Below, piece after piece: positions 23,925-34,755 of a stretch of 64,000 bases of DNA; within the stretch, counting starts at the first letter, position 1; every line of letters begins with the position of its first letter. The notes under the pieces are model-generated. The model did no database searches. It saw only the letters and a list, made by a program, of their open reading frames with translations, and was not told the DNA's origin. Source of the stretch: Adiantum capillus-veneris. Taxonomy: Eukaryota; Streptophyta; Polypodiopsida; Polypodiales; Pteridaceae. The translations under genes and the position numbers were made by a program. The stretch spans positions 107,347,587 through 107,411,586 of the forward strand of contig CM043966.1 of assembly GCA_014529385.2 (NCBI GenBank), written 5' to 3'.

Positions 23925-24722
23925 TCACACTGGCTTAGCACCTTCTTTCAGCTCTATGTGCATCTCTTCTCCTTTGAACCCTCTAATCTTTTCATATGAA
24001 GTAATGAAAAAATCAAAAAAACTAGCCAGCATGTGCAAATATATCTCGTTCTCCATAATTGAGAGGTCTCCACTGATCATTTGTGTCATCAATTCCTGCT
24101 TCTTTGACAATTCAACCTTGGTTTGCATCAGCCCTTCAATCACTTCATAAGGCCCTTCACTTTCATCTTCAAACTCATTTGCAAATACGACTAAACCAGA
24201 CTCATGGATTTCTTTGTCCATCAAAAGCAATGCAACATCAACATCCTCATCACTGCTGGTAGTACTATCACTGTCCTCATCAGTCACTATGGAATAGTAT
24301 TCATCACTAGACTCATCCTCATCTTCATAAAGCTCTTCCAATACTTTCCTTGTGTCCATGTTATATAGATTCTTGGCACCTATCTTTCCATAGAGGCTAA
24401 TCGTACCATGTCTCCAATCTTGAATAGCTCCCACTCCACGTAACCATAGTCTGCCTAGTATATTAGGATATTCTCCTAGCCCCGCTGGCATCACATGAAA
24501 ATCAACCATCCGGAAGCCTGAAACCCTAGTCACTGTAAGACCCATCTTCTCAACCCATGAGTGTGTTATGACACATATTTGGGCTCCACCATCCACATAA
24601 GCTTGTCCCATATTTTTTCTTTTGTGCCTCACATCTACTATTGGGAAAATTTCTAGTAGCTCATCCATTGCCAGCACCTTTACTGAACCTCTCTCTGGCT
24701 CTTTCTCCATTGGGTTAACCAT
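23925..24722 (-). pseudogene. Element C aspartic protease region
   Basis: Reads AYVDGGAQICVITHSWVEKM with the catalytic Asp in DGGA, then PNILGRLWLRGVGAIQDWRH. An acidic linker (DEDESSDEYY, TDEDSDSTTSSDEDVD) leads toward RT and ends ELKEGAKPV, the usual lead-in to the RT domain. It is open for 265 codons, but the joins to gag and RT are broken by stops or shifts. Protease would cleave the Gag-Pol precursor. Confidence 0.82.
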
Positions 24723-24757
24723 CCTCTTCCACTGTCACATTAGCTTAGGCACCATCT

Positions 24758-25694
24758 CTATAAGCTCCCAAAAGTAACAGCTGCCTTCCTGCTTGCCAGA
24801 TCCTCCTTCAAGTCATAGCTTAATTGCCCATCCCCTAGTGGAAAATCTGAAACATGAAACTTGCAACGAGCCCTCCTTTTCCTCTTGGCCTTGACATCCT
24901 CGCCTTCATGGCCAGACTCTACCATTTCTTTGTCCAACACCATTCTTGGGTCTTTCTTCACCTCTTGGCAGATTTGCAAACCTCCCCCGACCTCGATTAT
25001 TTCCCACATTACCTAGCATGTTGAGGCTAAGATTCTTCATTAAATCTACCACTTGCCTCATGTCTTGCCTTACACCATCATCTTGTACTGTTGTAGTGAC
25101 CACCACTGGCATAACTTGAGGAGTAATAGAAACCACTGGTTCATGATTAACCCCTCGCATGCGACCTTGTAAAGAGTCCATAGGCTGAAACTCAGACCTC
25201 CTGGGCGAATACTCCATCCCTAGCTGGCTCATTTTCCTCAGCTCCTTCCACTCTTTCCTTGCCACCTCCAATGCATCTTCATATGTTCTAGGCTTCTTTA
25301 GCTCCAGTCTCTAATGTATATTCTCCCAAAGACCAGCCAAGAATATGTCCTTCTTCATCATGTCAGGTGGGGATACTTGTGGTGCTAAGGCCTTGCACAT
25401 CCGCTCCCATGCCAATGACAACTTATGTATGTACACATCTACTGGATCACCTTCCTCTTGCACAAAACCTTGTACTTCTTGCCACACTTTTTTAGGATCT
25501 TCTGTCTTCACAAACTCCACTTCCAATCCATGCCTTAGATTGTCCCAACTCAATCTTACAGGTGGATCAGCCACACACAACTCCTCTTCAAATGCTTTGG
25601 ACCAAACTCGTGCATCACTCTTCAAACAAATCTGGAGAAGACATAACATCTGCGTCGTGTCATGAACCTGGTTGCTAATGCAGGCAACCTCCAT
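24758..25694 (-). pseudogene. Element C gag, C-terminal part
   Basis: Continues the gag started at 34652 across the element B insertion. Capsid-like sequence (ARVWSKAFEEELC, VWQEVQGFVQEEGDPVDVYI, KKDIFLAGLWENIH) ends in a TAG near 25312. Then PRRSEFQPMDSLQGRMRG and a Gly/Arg-rich stretch (NVGNNRGRGRFANLPRGEE) appear in shifted frames, ending in a basic patch KAKRKRRARCKFHVSDFPLG shared with D. No zinc knuckle is obvious. Confidence 0.8.
25690..25694. other. Target-site duplication of element B, left copy
   Basis: TCCAT, identical to 34582-34586 on the other side of element B. Confidence 0.95.
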
Positions 25695-27325
25695 TGTCAT
25701 AAAATCTAATATCTAACCAACCCAAATAATTTTCTCATATTAAATTGATCACTTAATGTGGGAGAATAAACGGGAACAAGTGTTAAGATATAGATATGTG
25801 CTTATAGATCTATCTCAACACGGGGCCAATGATAAAGGGGCCCAAATGCGAGATGGTCTATCAAAGAGCAATGCTAACCAATGGAGCATAAGACCTTAGG
25901 GTTAGATTCATTGAAGACCTCCAATAATGTGTGTAAAAGTCCTTTGACCTTAGGTAAGCTAGGTCTGAGCTTGAGGTGGGAACCCGGCCCAAGCTCGAGG
26001 TTCTTGTCCTGCTTGAGGTGCTTATCGTGCTTGAGGTGATTGTCATGCTTGAGGTGCTTCATTAAGGTGCTTGAGGTGCTTGACTTGCTCCATGCTTGAG
26101 GTGCTTGACTTGCCGCTTGATTAAGGTGCTTGAGGTGCCTTGACATGCTTGCCTGAGATGCTTATGGGAATACCCCCTAGTCCAAGTGCTTTGTCATGCT
26201 TGATGACTAAGGTGCTTGAGCTCCTAAAGTCATCCCTACAAGAGGGGGGGCGAGCCCTTTTCCTAGGGATTAGAGAGAGAACACACAGTCACACTCACAA
26301 GGGAAGCCCCAGCTTGAAGAGGCAGCAAAGACACATGTCAGGTCCCTACCCATGTTACCTTCATGTGTTGCTTGAAGCCTATTGGCTAGGCTTCAAAGGG
26401 GTCCAATGATAAATTACTTGAATTATCTAATTGTTTTTGCATTTATCAAGTCCTCTCTCTCTCAAAGGGGAAAGGGGGACACTTGTCCCAAGCCTACACC
26501 TAATGCTAGAAATGGCCCAATCTTATGATTGGCTAGGGTTGGCAAGAGCCAATGAGCTTCAATTATGAGCTAGAAGGGGTGGTCGACCTAGCAAGGAGGG
26601 GGCTTGCTTGAGGGGTATACTCACCCACACACACTCACAAGCACTCTCATTGTGTAATATGCAAAGTGCAAGAGATCCCTCTCCTTATCCAAGCAAGTAG
26701 AGGTTGAGAGTCTACACCAACATTCTGGGCTATGGAGTGCAAATCCAAACAAGAGCCATGCTTCAATGCTTAAGCTTGCCATCTCCTTCTTCTTCATTAC
26801 TATGCTATTATGTATGCTAGAAACAAGAGTATGATAAGTGAGGAACTAATTCTTTCTCCTACGAAATGTTTCTTCTTCCTCTTCCCTACCCTCATTCCCT
26901 GCTAGCTCTCTCCACCTTCGAAGGTGTTTGAGGTCTTGGGACTGAGGCTTGGTATAGTTAAAGCTTTCTTCACGTTTATGTTATGTTATGATTGTGATGC
27001 ATGAAGCTTTCCATCTTCATTGCATCACCTAGGTCACAAGGAACCCAAAGAATGTATTGTAACAAGTCTCTCTTCATGGGAGAAATCATAATACAAATGC
27101 CTATTGGAGGGGGGACCGGCTCCACATAAATCCGGTCCTCAACTGTTGTCATGTTCTCTAAATTCTCTCTCTTGCAAAAGTATTTTTTTATGCCAAGTTA
27201 ACTAATTGCTATGATTATGATGCTATCTTCAATTATGTTCACCCATTATGCTCGCAAAGTTATTTCTCAAAAGTACTCTCATTAATTTCCGCTACTCTCA
27301 AGTTAAATAGGCCAATTCCATTACA
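25695..27325 (+). repeat. Element B 5' LTR
   Basis: TGTCATAAAATC...CCATTACA, 1631 bp. Bases 25960-26160 hold imperfect tandem copies of gcttgaggtgcttgtcat. Confidence 0.96.
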
Positions 27326-27326
27326 T

Positions 27327-27338
27327 TGGTATCAGAGC
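27327..27338 (+). other. Primer-binding site, initiator tRNA-Met type
   Basis: TGGTATCAGAGC one base after the LTR. Bases 27339-27739 are leader without a gene. Confidence 0.95.
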
Positions 27339-27739
27339 ATTTGGTTTCTCTTTTCTTGCTTAAGAAGAGAGGTCCTTAAGTAGCCTATAAATGGTTGATG
27401 TTGTTAATTATAATAGGGTAAGTGAAACTGGGATCTATTATCGGTTTTGTTAAGCCCACTATGTGGGGGAAGGTGCACACCTCGGGAGCATTGGACTTAA
27501 TAATGGAGTCTTTTTAGACTTGCCTGCGGCTTTACCATTATTGAGCCATAAGAAGTCCGAAAGGAGCTAGCCCTTGGCAACTCTACTATGATAGACCTAC
27601 TCCTCTACTCTCTATAATTAACCACTTCGAGCCATGGGTGTAGATACTTAAGAGCCGATTTTCAAAGGCTAAGAGGAGTGGCAACTAAGGTTTTGAATTG
27701 CCAAAGCATACACTAAGTACATACATAAATTTTGTTAAC

Positions 27740-29743
27740 ATGGTTGACAATAATCAAGAGAGTAGAATGAACATTGATAGCTTTGATTTTGCACATGAAG
27801 GTGCTAATGATGATTCTCCCATGTTTGTGAATTATCTTGTCACTAGGTTGGAGCAAGCTATGGTCAACCCTGCTTTGCAAGCCGAAGTTACTCGACAACT
27901 TCGTGCTTATGGAATTTCCCTTCCTCTCCAAGAGGAGAAAGAGCTTAGGAGGCCTCTTGAAGAGACCCCCAAAAGAAGACTCTCTCCCATTCGAGAGGAG
28001 GAATCCAAAGAGAAAGAAAGCAATGAAAGTCTAAGTTCCTCTGAAGATGTGGCTCCACGAAGACGGCGGTCTAGGCGATCGCCTACTCCTTCCAAGAGGA
28101 AAAGATCAACACATAGTCCTTCTCCTCATCACTCTGAAAGGCAAGAGAGGAAACAAAGGAAGAAAAGGGCTAGGAAGAGGTCACCCTCTTCTCCTTCTTC
28201 TTCACCTTCCTCCTCTTCTGACGAAAGTTATGGCTATTCTCCTAGAGAATACAAGAGGGGACGACATCGCAAATCATTTCCTGCATGGCGAAGGTCACAA
28301 AAGCTAAAAGAATTCAAGGAGGGAGGAAAGAGTATCTCTTTTCTCACCTATGATGGCACCTTCGGTGCTACCCACAAAGTGTTGGACTTCATCCAACAAT
28401 TTGATGCGGCCTTTGGAGATGAGGGCTTCACAAAGTCCTCCAAGCTACGCCATGTAGGTATGCACTTCCAAAAATCAGCTCGTCAATGGTGGGCTAGCCT
28501 TCGTGGAAATGGTGAAGCCCCAAAGACATGGAAAACTCTACGAGTTTCCATCATGAAGCAATTCCTTGCAAGCGATGCAAAGGACAAAGTGCTTACCGAA
28601 TGGCGTAGCTTGAAGCTCCTCTCCCATGAGTCTATCCACAAATATGTAGACAAGTTTTGGGATTTACATCTCAAGGCTACTGTCTTTCAAAAGATAGATT
28701 TTGCCGAGAAAAGGCAACAATTCTGTGCGGGATTACCTGAAGAGATGGCTGAATACATCAACTCTCAACGGTCTGCTACTATTACCGAAGTAATCCATCA
28801 CACCACGGTTGCTTCACGCATCAATTTCCATCAAGGGGCTAGACGTAATGTCAAGCCCATGGAAAACAAAGACAAAAATGATGCAAAGGGGAAAACCAAT
28901 GCTCAAAATAATTCCCAAGTCACTTCCAACAACAACAAAAACAACAATCGGTCCAAGGAGAAGGGAGTTTACAAAGGGAAAAACAAACTCTCTCCTGAAG
29001 AGCTTGAAGCTTTTCGCAAGGACCATAAGTGTTTCAAGTGTGGGGAGCAAGGACATGGCTATCGTTCTTGCCCCAAGAAGAATACTCGCAATGAGACTCC
29101 TAGGGCTTCCACCATCGAAGCTCCAAAAGAGGATGCTCATTGCAAAGGATCATCACTCTCCTATGCTTGGGGAAAAGTAAGAGAGCATGATGACTTCATC
29201 TTGTTTGACCCTGGCTCTACTCTCAACTTCATATCAATGGAGTTGGCCACCAAGTTGGGCATTCAAGCTTTTGAGATGGGAGATATAGTAGTGGCTGATG
29301 CAGCTTTCAAGGGACAACAAGCCTCCGTTACTCCCTTGATTGGGAAGTTGAGGCTTCATGTCCAAAGCTATGTCGACAAAGAAGACTTCTTCATCTCTCC
29401 TCTCCAACATGAGGATGTTATCCTAGGGGCACCATGGTTTGATCGCATGGTTGCCAACATGAAGTTCCCAGAAAGGAGAATCTACTTCACCTACCAGGGA
29501 AAGAACATGTATATAGATGCTAGTGAGCGTGGTCGCAGTATTCCACTTGTAAATCCTCTTGATTTTGATAAGTCAATGAAGAGCTCAGTTTCTGCGTACA
29601 TGATTTTTGTCAAAGAGTCTCTAAAAGATACTAATGTTTCATCAAATGTAAATAATGGGAATCAAGAAGAGTTAGACTTGTCTAATTTTCTAAAAGGATT
29701 CCAAGATGTGTTCATCGATGATATCCCTGTGGACTTACCTTGA
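27740..29743 (+). CDS. Element B Gag-protease
   Basis: 667 codons from ATG 27740; I prefer this start to the earlier in-frame ATG at 27698 because A (6032) and H (63000) share the NNQESRMNID beginning. Residues about 78-178 are rich in Arg, Lys and Ser (RRRRSRRSPTPSKRKRS, then PSSSPSSSS), resembling an RS domain. Capsid-type region about 200-380 (FIQQFDAAFGDEGF, ARQWWASLRG, FCAGLPEEMAEYI). Zinc knuckle CFKCGEQGHGYRSC at 431-444 binds RNA. Protease with catalytic Asp in LFDPGSTLNF (residue 490) and GAPWF. A TGA replaces the codon after DLP, where relatives read on into RT; the downstream frame is unchanged. Product would form the particle and mature it. Confidence 0.93.
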   Translation: MVDNNQESRMNIDSFDFAHEGANDDSPMFVNYLVTRLEQAMVNPALQAEVTRQLRAYGISLPLQEEKELRRPLEETPKRRLSPIREEESKEKESNESLSSSEDVAPRRRRSRRSPTPSKRKRSTHSPSPHHSERQERKQRKKRARKRSPSSPSSSPSSSSDESYGYSPREYKRGRHRKSFPAWRRSQKLKEFKEGGKSISFLTYDGTFGATHKVLDFIQQFDAAFGDEGFTKSSKLRHVGMHFQKSARQWWASLRGNGEAPKTWKTLRVSIMKQFLASDAKDKVLTEWRSLKLLSHESIHKYVDKFWDLHLKATVFQKIDFAEKRQQFCAGLPEEMAEYINSQRSATITEVIHHTTVASRINFHQGARRNVKPMENKDKNDAKGKTNAQNNSQVTSNNNKNNNRSKEKGVYKGKNKLSPEELEAFRKDHKCFKCGEQGHGYRSCPKKNTRNETPRASTIEAPKEDAHCKGSSLSYAWGKVREHDDFILFDPGSTLNFISMELATKLGIQAFEMGDIVVADAAFKGQQASVTPLIGKLRLHVQSYVDKEDFFISPLQHEDVILGAPWFDRMVANMKFPERRIYFTYQGKNMYIDASERGRSIPLVNPLDFDKSMKSSVSAYMIFVKESLKDTNVSSNVNNGNQEELDLSNFLKGFQDVFIDDIPVDLP

Positions 29744-30388
29744 AAACTAGGGGATGATGACCATCGTATTGAGCTCCTTCCTGGAACCTCACCACCTAAC
29801 AAGCCTCCTTATCGAGTCTCACAAGCTCAACAAGAGGAGATCATGAGGCAAGTACAAGAACTGGTAGACAAAGGGATGGTGAGGCCTAGTTCCTCTCCCT
29901 TTTGTTCTCCAGTCCTTTTAGTGCAAAAGAAAGATGGTACATACCGTATGTGTGTAGACTATCGAGCACTAAACCAAATCACTATCAAAAATAGATTTCC
30001 CGTACCTCGGGTAGAAGATCTGTTTGACAAGCTACAAGGCTATACCTACTTCAGTAGGAATGACCTTAAGAGTGGCTATCATCAAATAAGGATAGTGGAT
30101 GAAGATATCCTAAAGACCGCGTTTCGCACAACGTTTGGTCTTTATGAATATCTAGTCATGCCTTTTGGCTTGACTAATGCACCAACTATGTTCAATCGTT
30201 TGATGGAGAAAACTTTTAGTAAATATCGCAAATTCACAAGAGTGTTCTTTGTTGATATCATCATCTACTCCAAGTCTTTGGAGGAACATAAGCAACATCT
30301 CCAAGTAATTTTTCAAGCATTGAGGGAGAACAAGCTTTATCTCAACCAAAAGAAAAGCGAATTATTCCTTCAAGAGATTCATACCTAG
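29744..30388 (+). pseudogene. Element B reverse transcriptase (first part)
   Basis: In the same frame as gag-protease, after the TGA. RT motifs: [63 protein letters not shown], and the active site FFVDIIIYSKS (about 30247-30279). The normal pair is DD: the GAT of relative A has become GTT, replacing the first Asp by Val, which should abolish polymerase activity. A one-base loss near 30383 (QEIHT then stop) shifts the frame before YLGHII. Confidence 0.9.
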
Positions 30389-31587
30389 GTCATATTATCT
30401 GTAAATATGGTATCCAAATGGATCCATCAAAGTTAGAGGTAATAAAAGCATGGCCTAACCCAAGAAATCTACATGAGCTAAGAAGCTTTGTTGGTATGTT
30501 TGCATACTATAGACGCTTCATAGAAAAATTCTCTCAAGTAGCAGGACCACTACACGACTTAACTAAGAAGAACGTTAAGTTTGTATGGACTACTAAGGAG
30601 CAAAATGCTTTTGAAAATCTCAAAGAGAAGCTTATTTCCCAACCAGTCCTCGTGCTTCCGGATCTCTCAAAGCCATTTGAGGTCCAATGTGATGCTTGTG
30701 GTGATTGCCTTGGAGCAGTTTTGCTTCAAGAAGGGCATGCCATAGAATATGAGAGCCGAAGGCTCAATATTGATGAACGAGTCTTGGGAATTTATGAAAA
30801 AGAGCTTTTAGCTGTTCTACGTGCCCTAGGCACATGGAAACACTACCTATTGGGGACTCTATTTATCCTACGAACCGACCACCAAAGTCTCAAGTATTTC
30901 ATGACGCAAACCAAGCTTTCCGACAAACAAATGAGGTGGGCAAATTTTCTATTGCAATTTAATTTCCATATTGCTCACATAGCTGGTAAGCACAATCAAG
31001 TTGCCGATGCACTTTCACGACGACCAAAAGTTAATGTGGTGTCTATAGCTACTCACAATGATCTATCCTCTATGATAGATGAGTATGCTACTGACCCTGA
31101 CTTTAGGGACATAATGTCAGCCCTTGCTTTGGGGAAGAAAGAGGAACCATTCACCTTGCATGATAGTTATCTTCTCCATGGCAATAGGCTATATGTTACC
31201 CATTCCCTTCGTGAGAAAGTTATGTATGAATCCCATGCTCCTCCATATGCGGGGCATAGGGGTATTCAACCTACTCTCCGAGGAGTAGAGACGTACTTCT
31301 ATTGGCCTACCATGAAAGTGGACATACAAGAGTATGTATCAAAATGTGTAGTATGCCAAAAGACCAAGTATGATAGAGGGAAGCAAACTGGATTACTCCA
31401 GCCATTGCCTATTCCAAATTCACCATGGGAGAGTATATCCATGGATTTCATCTTTGGATTACCCAAGTCTATCCATGGGAATACAGGAATATGGACAATA
31501 TTCGACAGGTTTAGCAAGCAAGCACATTTTATTCCTGTCAAAAAGACTATTAAGGCACACCAAATGGCAACTCTCTTCATATCTTAG
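30389..31587 (+). pseudogene. Element B RT end, RNase H and integrase (first part)
   Basis: After the shift: LGHII, DPSKLEVIKAWPNPRNLHEL (RT connection), then RNase H with the four acidic positions CDACGDCLG, YEKELLAV, LRTDHQSLKY and QVADALSRRP. The integrase zinc-binding part follows (SHAPPYAGHRG, then SKCVVCQKTKYD) and the first core Asp in ISMDFIFGLP. The frame ends at TAG 31585-31587, where F has a Gln codon; the next codons continue in the same frame. Confidence 0.9.
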
Positions 31588-32522
31588 ATTTTCAAGCACC
31601 ATCGATTACCCACATCCATCGTGTCAGATAGAGATCCTAGAATGACTAGTAATTTCTGGAAAGGTCTCTTTGAAAACCTAGGAACAAGATTGAATTTCTC
31701 TTCGGCCTATCACCCACAAACAGATGGCCAAAGTGAGATAGCCAATCTTACGATACTCGATCTACTCAAGACGTATGTTACCGAAGTAGATCAACGCTCA
31801 CAATGGGAAAAGTACTTACCTCTTGTAGAGTATGCTTACAATAATACTGTACATACTTCTACGGGAAAAGCACTTTTTGAGATCATTGAGGGGAGACCTA
31901 AAAGTCCCTTGCTACTCAAAGTACATGGGCAGATCTTCGCCGCCGATGAGTATAGCCGTGACTTACAAGAATCTTTTCAAAAGATTAGGGAGGCTATATC
32001 TATCTCTCAACAAAGGCAAAAAGCTGCTGCTGATAAGCACAGAAGAGCCTTAATGTTCAAAGAAAATGATTGGGTCTTACTCAAGTTTCCTAAGGCTCGA
32101 TTAAGGCAAACGACGGGCAAAAATCCTACGGGCCATCAAAAGTATTATGCTAAACTAGCAAAAAGATACTATGGTCCTTTCCAAATCTTGAAGCCCATCA
32201 ATGAGACGGCTTATCAACTCAAGTTGCCCAACCATTGGCTCATACACAATGCCTTTCATGTAAGCCTACTTAAGCCCTACAAAGGAGAGCCACCAAAAGA
32301 ACCAATAATTGAAGACCCTCCCGAAGTTGAAGACCAAGAAGAGGTGCTACAACCCGAAGTTTTCGTTCGGCATGAAGACAAGGTACTACGACATGGTAGA
32401 TTATCCGACGGTATCTTATTAAGTTCAAAAATTATCTTTTTCAAGATGCTAGATGGATGCAAGGAGTATAGCTTAAGGATAGTATGAACCTTGTCAATGC
32501 TTACAATGCTACATTAGAGTAA
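31588..32522 (+). pseudogene. Element B integrase core end and chromodomain-like tail
   Basis: Second core Asp in IVSDRDPRMTS and Glu in TDGQSEIANLTI. The GPY/F-type module reads KRYYGPFQILKPIN, followed by HNAFHVSLLKPYKGEPP. Near 32397 one base is missing relative to F, so the final segment (YLIKFKNY, ARWMQGV, LVNAYNATLE) lies in another frame, with one further stop, and ends at TAA 32520-32522. The tail resembles the C-terminal chromodomain of chromoviruses (Y-L-hydrophobic-K-hydrophobic-K then E-D-A-x-W), though it is divergent. Confidence 0.88.
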
Positions 32523-32881
32523 GAAAATGTACAAATTTCTTTTAAATGACTCATGTTTTTGTCTTATAAGACTAGTCCTCTTTTTAATTGTGCACAAATT
32601 TAACTAGTATGCATGCTTAGAATCATGTTTGTGATGACGACGTCTCTCAAACACCAAGTAGAATTTGTCACTCTACTTTGGGAGAATGACATGCACTAAA
32701 GAGCACACATGCTTGCGGTAGCTATGTCTCCCAAGCACCAAATGGATTAGTCATCCATCTTGGAAAGATGTCGTAGAGTAAAAAGGGATCCTCTACCCGC
32801 TAAGTAAGATTCACTACTGACTAAGGCTTTATCTCTTCTACCTCATAGTCGAGGACGACTATGATTTCAAGAGAGAGGTAA
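32523..32881 (+). other. Element B 3' untranslated region with stem-loops and polypurine tract
   Basis: Non-coding. Inverted repeats AAGTAGA...TCTACTT (about 32657-32680) and CATAGTCG-AGGA-CGACTATG (32844-32863) match those of A. The tract AAGAGAGAGGTAA (about 32869-32881) primes plus-strand synthesis. Confidence 0.85.
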
Positions 32882-34581
32882 TGTCATAAAATCTAATATC
32901 TAACCAACCCAAATGATTTTCTCATATTAAATTGATCACTTAATGTGGGAGAATAAATGGGAACAAGTGTTAAGATATAGATATGTGCTTATAGATCTAT
33001 CTCAACACGGGGCCAATGATAAAGGGGCCCAAATGAGAGATGGTCTATCAAAGAGCAATGCTAACCAATGGATCATAAGACCTTAGGGTTAGCTTCATTG
33101 AAGACCTCCAATAATGTGTGTAAAAGTCCTTTGACCTTAGGTAAGCTAGGTCTGAGCTTGAGGTGGGAACCTGGCCCAAGCTCGAGGTGCTTGTCCTGCT
33201 TGAGGTGCTTGTCATGCTTGAGGTGCTTGTCATGCTTGAGGTGCTTGATTAAGGTGCTTGATGTGCTTGACTTGCTCCATGCTTGAGGTGCTTGTCATGC
33301 TTGAGGTGCTTGATTAAGGTGCTTGATGTGCTTGACTTGCTCCATGCTTGAGGTGCTTGACTTGCCGCTTGATTAAGGTGCTTGAGGTGCCTTGACATGC
33401 TTGCGTGAGATGCTTATGGGAATACCCCCTAGTCCAAGTGCTTTGTCATGATTGATGACTAAGGTGCTTGAGCTCCTAAAGTCAAAAGCATCCCTACAAG
33501 AGGGGGGGCGAGCCCTTTTCCTAGGGATTAGAGAGAGAACACACACTCACGCTCACAAGGGAAGCCCCAGCTTGAAGAGGCAGCAAGGACACATGTCAGG
33601 TCCCTACCCATGTTACCTTCATGTGTTGCTTGAAGCCTATTGGCTAGGCTTCAAAGGGGTCCAATGATAAATTAATTGAATTATCTAATTGTTTTTGCAT
33701 TTATCAAGTCCTCTCTCTCTCAAAGGGGAAAGGGGGACACTTGTCCCAAGCCTACACCTAATGCTAGAAATGGCCCAATCTTATGATTGGCTAGGGTTGG
33801 CAAGAGCCAATGAGCTTCAATTATGAGCTAGAAGGGGGGGTCAACCTAGCAAGGAGGGGGCTTGCTTGAGGGGTATACTCACCCACACACACTCACAAGC
33901 ACTCTCATTGTGTACTATGCAAAGTGCAAGAGATCCCTCTCCTTCTCCAAGCAAATAGAGGTTGAGAGCCTACACCAACATTCTGGGCTATGGAGTGCAA
34001 ATCCAACCAAGAGCCATGCTTCAATGCTTAAGCTTGCCATATCCTTCTTCTTCATTACTATGCTATTATGTATGCTAGCAACAAGATTATGATAAGTGAG
34101 GAACTAATTCTTTCTCCTACAAAATGTTTCTTCTTCCTCTTCCCTACCCTCATTCCCTGCTAGCTCTCTCCACCTTTGAAGGTGTTTGAGGTCTTGGGAC
34201 TGAGGCTTGGTATAGTTAAAGCTTTCTTCACATTCATGTTATGTTATGATTGTGATGCATGAAGCTTTCCATCTTCATTGCATCACCTAGGTCACAAGGA
34301 ACCCAAAGAATGTATTGTAACAAGTCTCTCTTCATGGGAGAAATCATAATACAAATGCCTATTGGAGGGGGGACCGGCTCCACATAAATCCGGTCCTCAA
34401 CTGTTGTCATGTTCTCTAAATTCTCTCTCTTGCAAAAGTATTTTTCATGCCAAGTTAACTAATTGGTATGATTATGATGCTATCTTCAATTATGTTCACC
34501 CATTATGCTCGCAAAGTTATTCTCAAAAGTACTCTCATTAATTTCCGCTACTCTCAAGTTAAACAGGCCAATTCCATTACA
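32882..34581 (+). repeat. Element B 3' LTR
   Basis: 1700 bp copy of the 5' LTR. It is longer because a stretch of gcttgaggtgcttg units (about 33171-33390) carries an extra block of about 70 bases. Confidence 0.96.
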
Positions 34582-34586
34582 TCCAT
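34582..34586. other. Target-site duplication of element B, right copy
   Basis: TCCAT, equal to 25690-25694. Confidence 0.95.
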
Positions 34587-34652
34587 ATTTTCCAAAAAGT
34601 CTTCCACATATTCATCACTTCTTCCATGAAATTCCGGATAAGAGAAATCCAT
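34587..34652 (-). pseudogene. Element C gag, N-terminal part
   Basis: ATG at 34652 opens a frame reading FSYPEFHGRSDEYVEDFLEN, which joins MEVACISNQVHD on the other side of element B. It aligns with the gag start of D (SSFPTFYARSGEDAQEFLDN), supporting both the start and the in-frame join. Confidence 0.88.
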
Positions 34653-34755
34653 GGCTACCCAAGTTACAATGTTTTGAGAACCCCTTCGAACACACGTGCA
34701 AGAACCCAAAACTTTTAACTGACATAATCCCTAGAAACTTCAATGGAGCTTGTCT

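Larger units (their letters stand above)
25695..34581 (+). mobile_element. Element B: young full-length Ty3/gypsy retrotransposon (family 1)
   Basis: Inserted into the gag gene of element C, with a perfect 5-bp duplication (TCCAT). LTRs 25695-27325 and 32882-34581 are nearly identical: about five differences in the first 220 bases by eye, plus a repeat-number difference of about 69 bases. Layout: LTR, initiator-Met primer site, gag-protease, RT, RNase H, integrase, chromodomain-like tail, polypurine tract, LTR. Coding is almost open but has two in-frame stops and two one-base losses, and the RT active site is changed. Confidence 0.97.

Noticed and set aside
25345-25665. Plus-strand 106-codon frame
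   Set aside because: Shadow of the element C gag on the minus strand.
33165-33390. CRISPR-like array
   Set aside because: Contiguous short units without unique spacers, inside a plant LTR.
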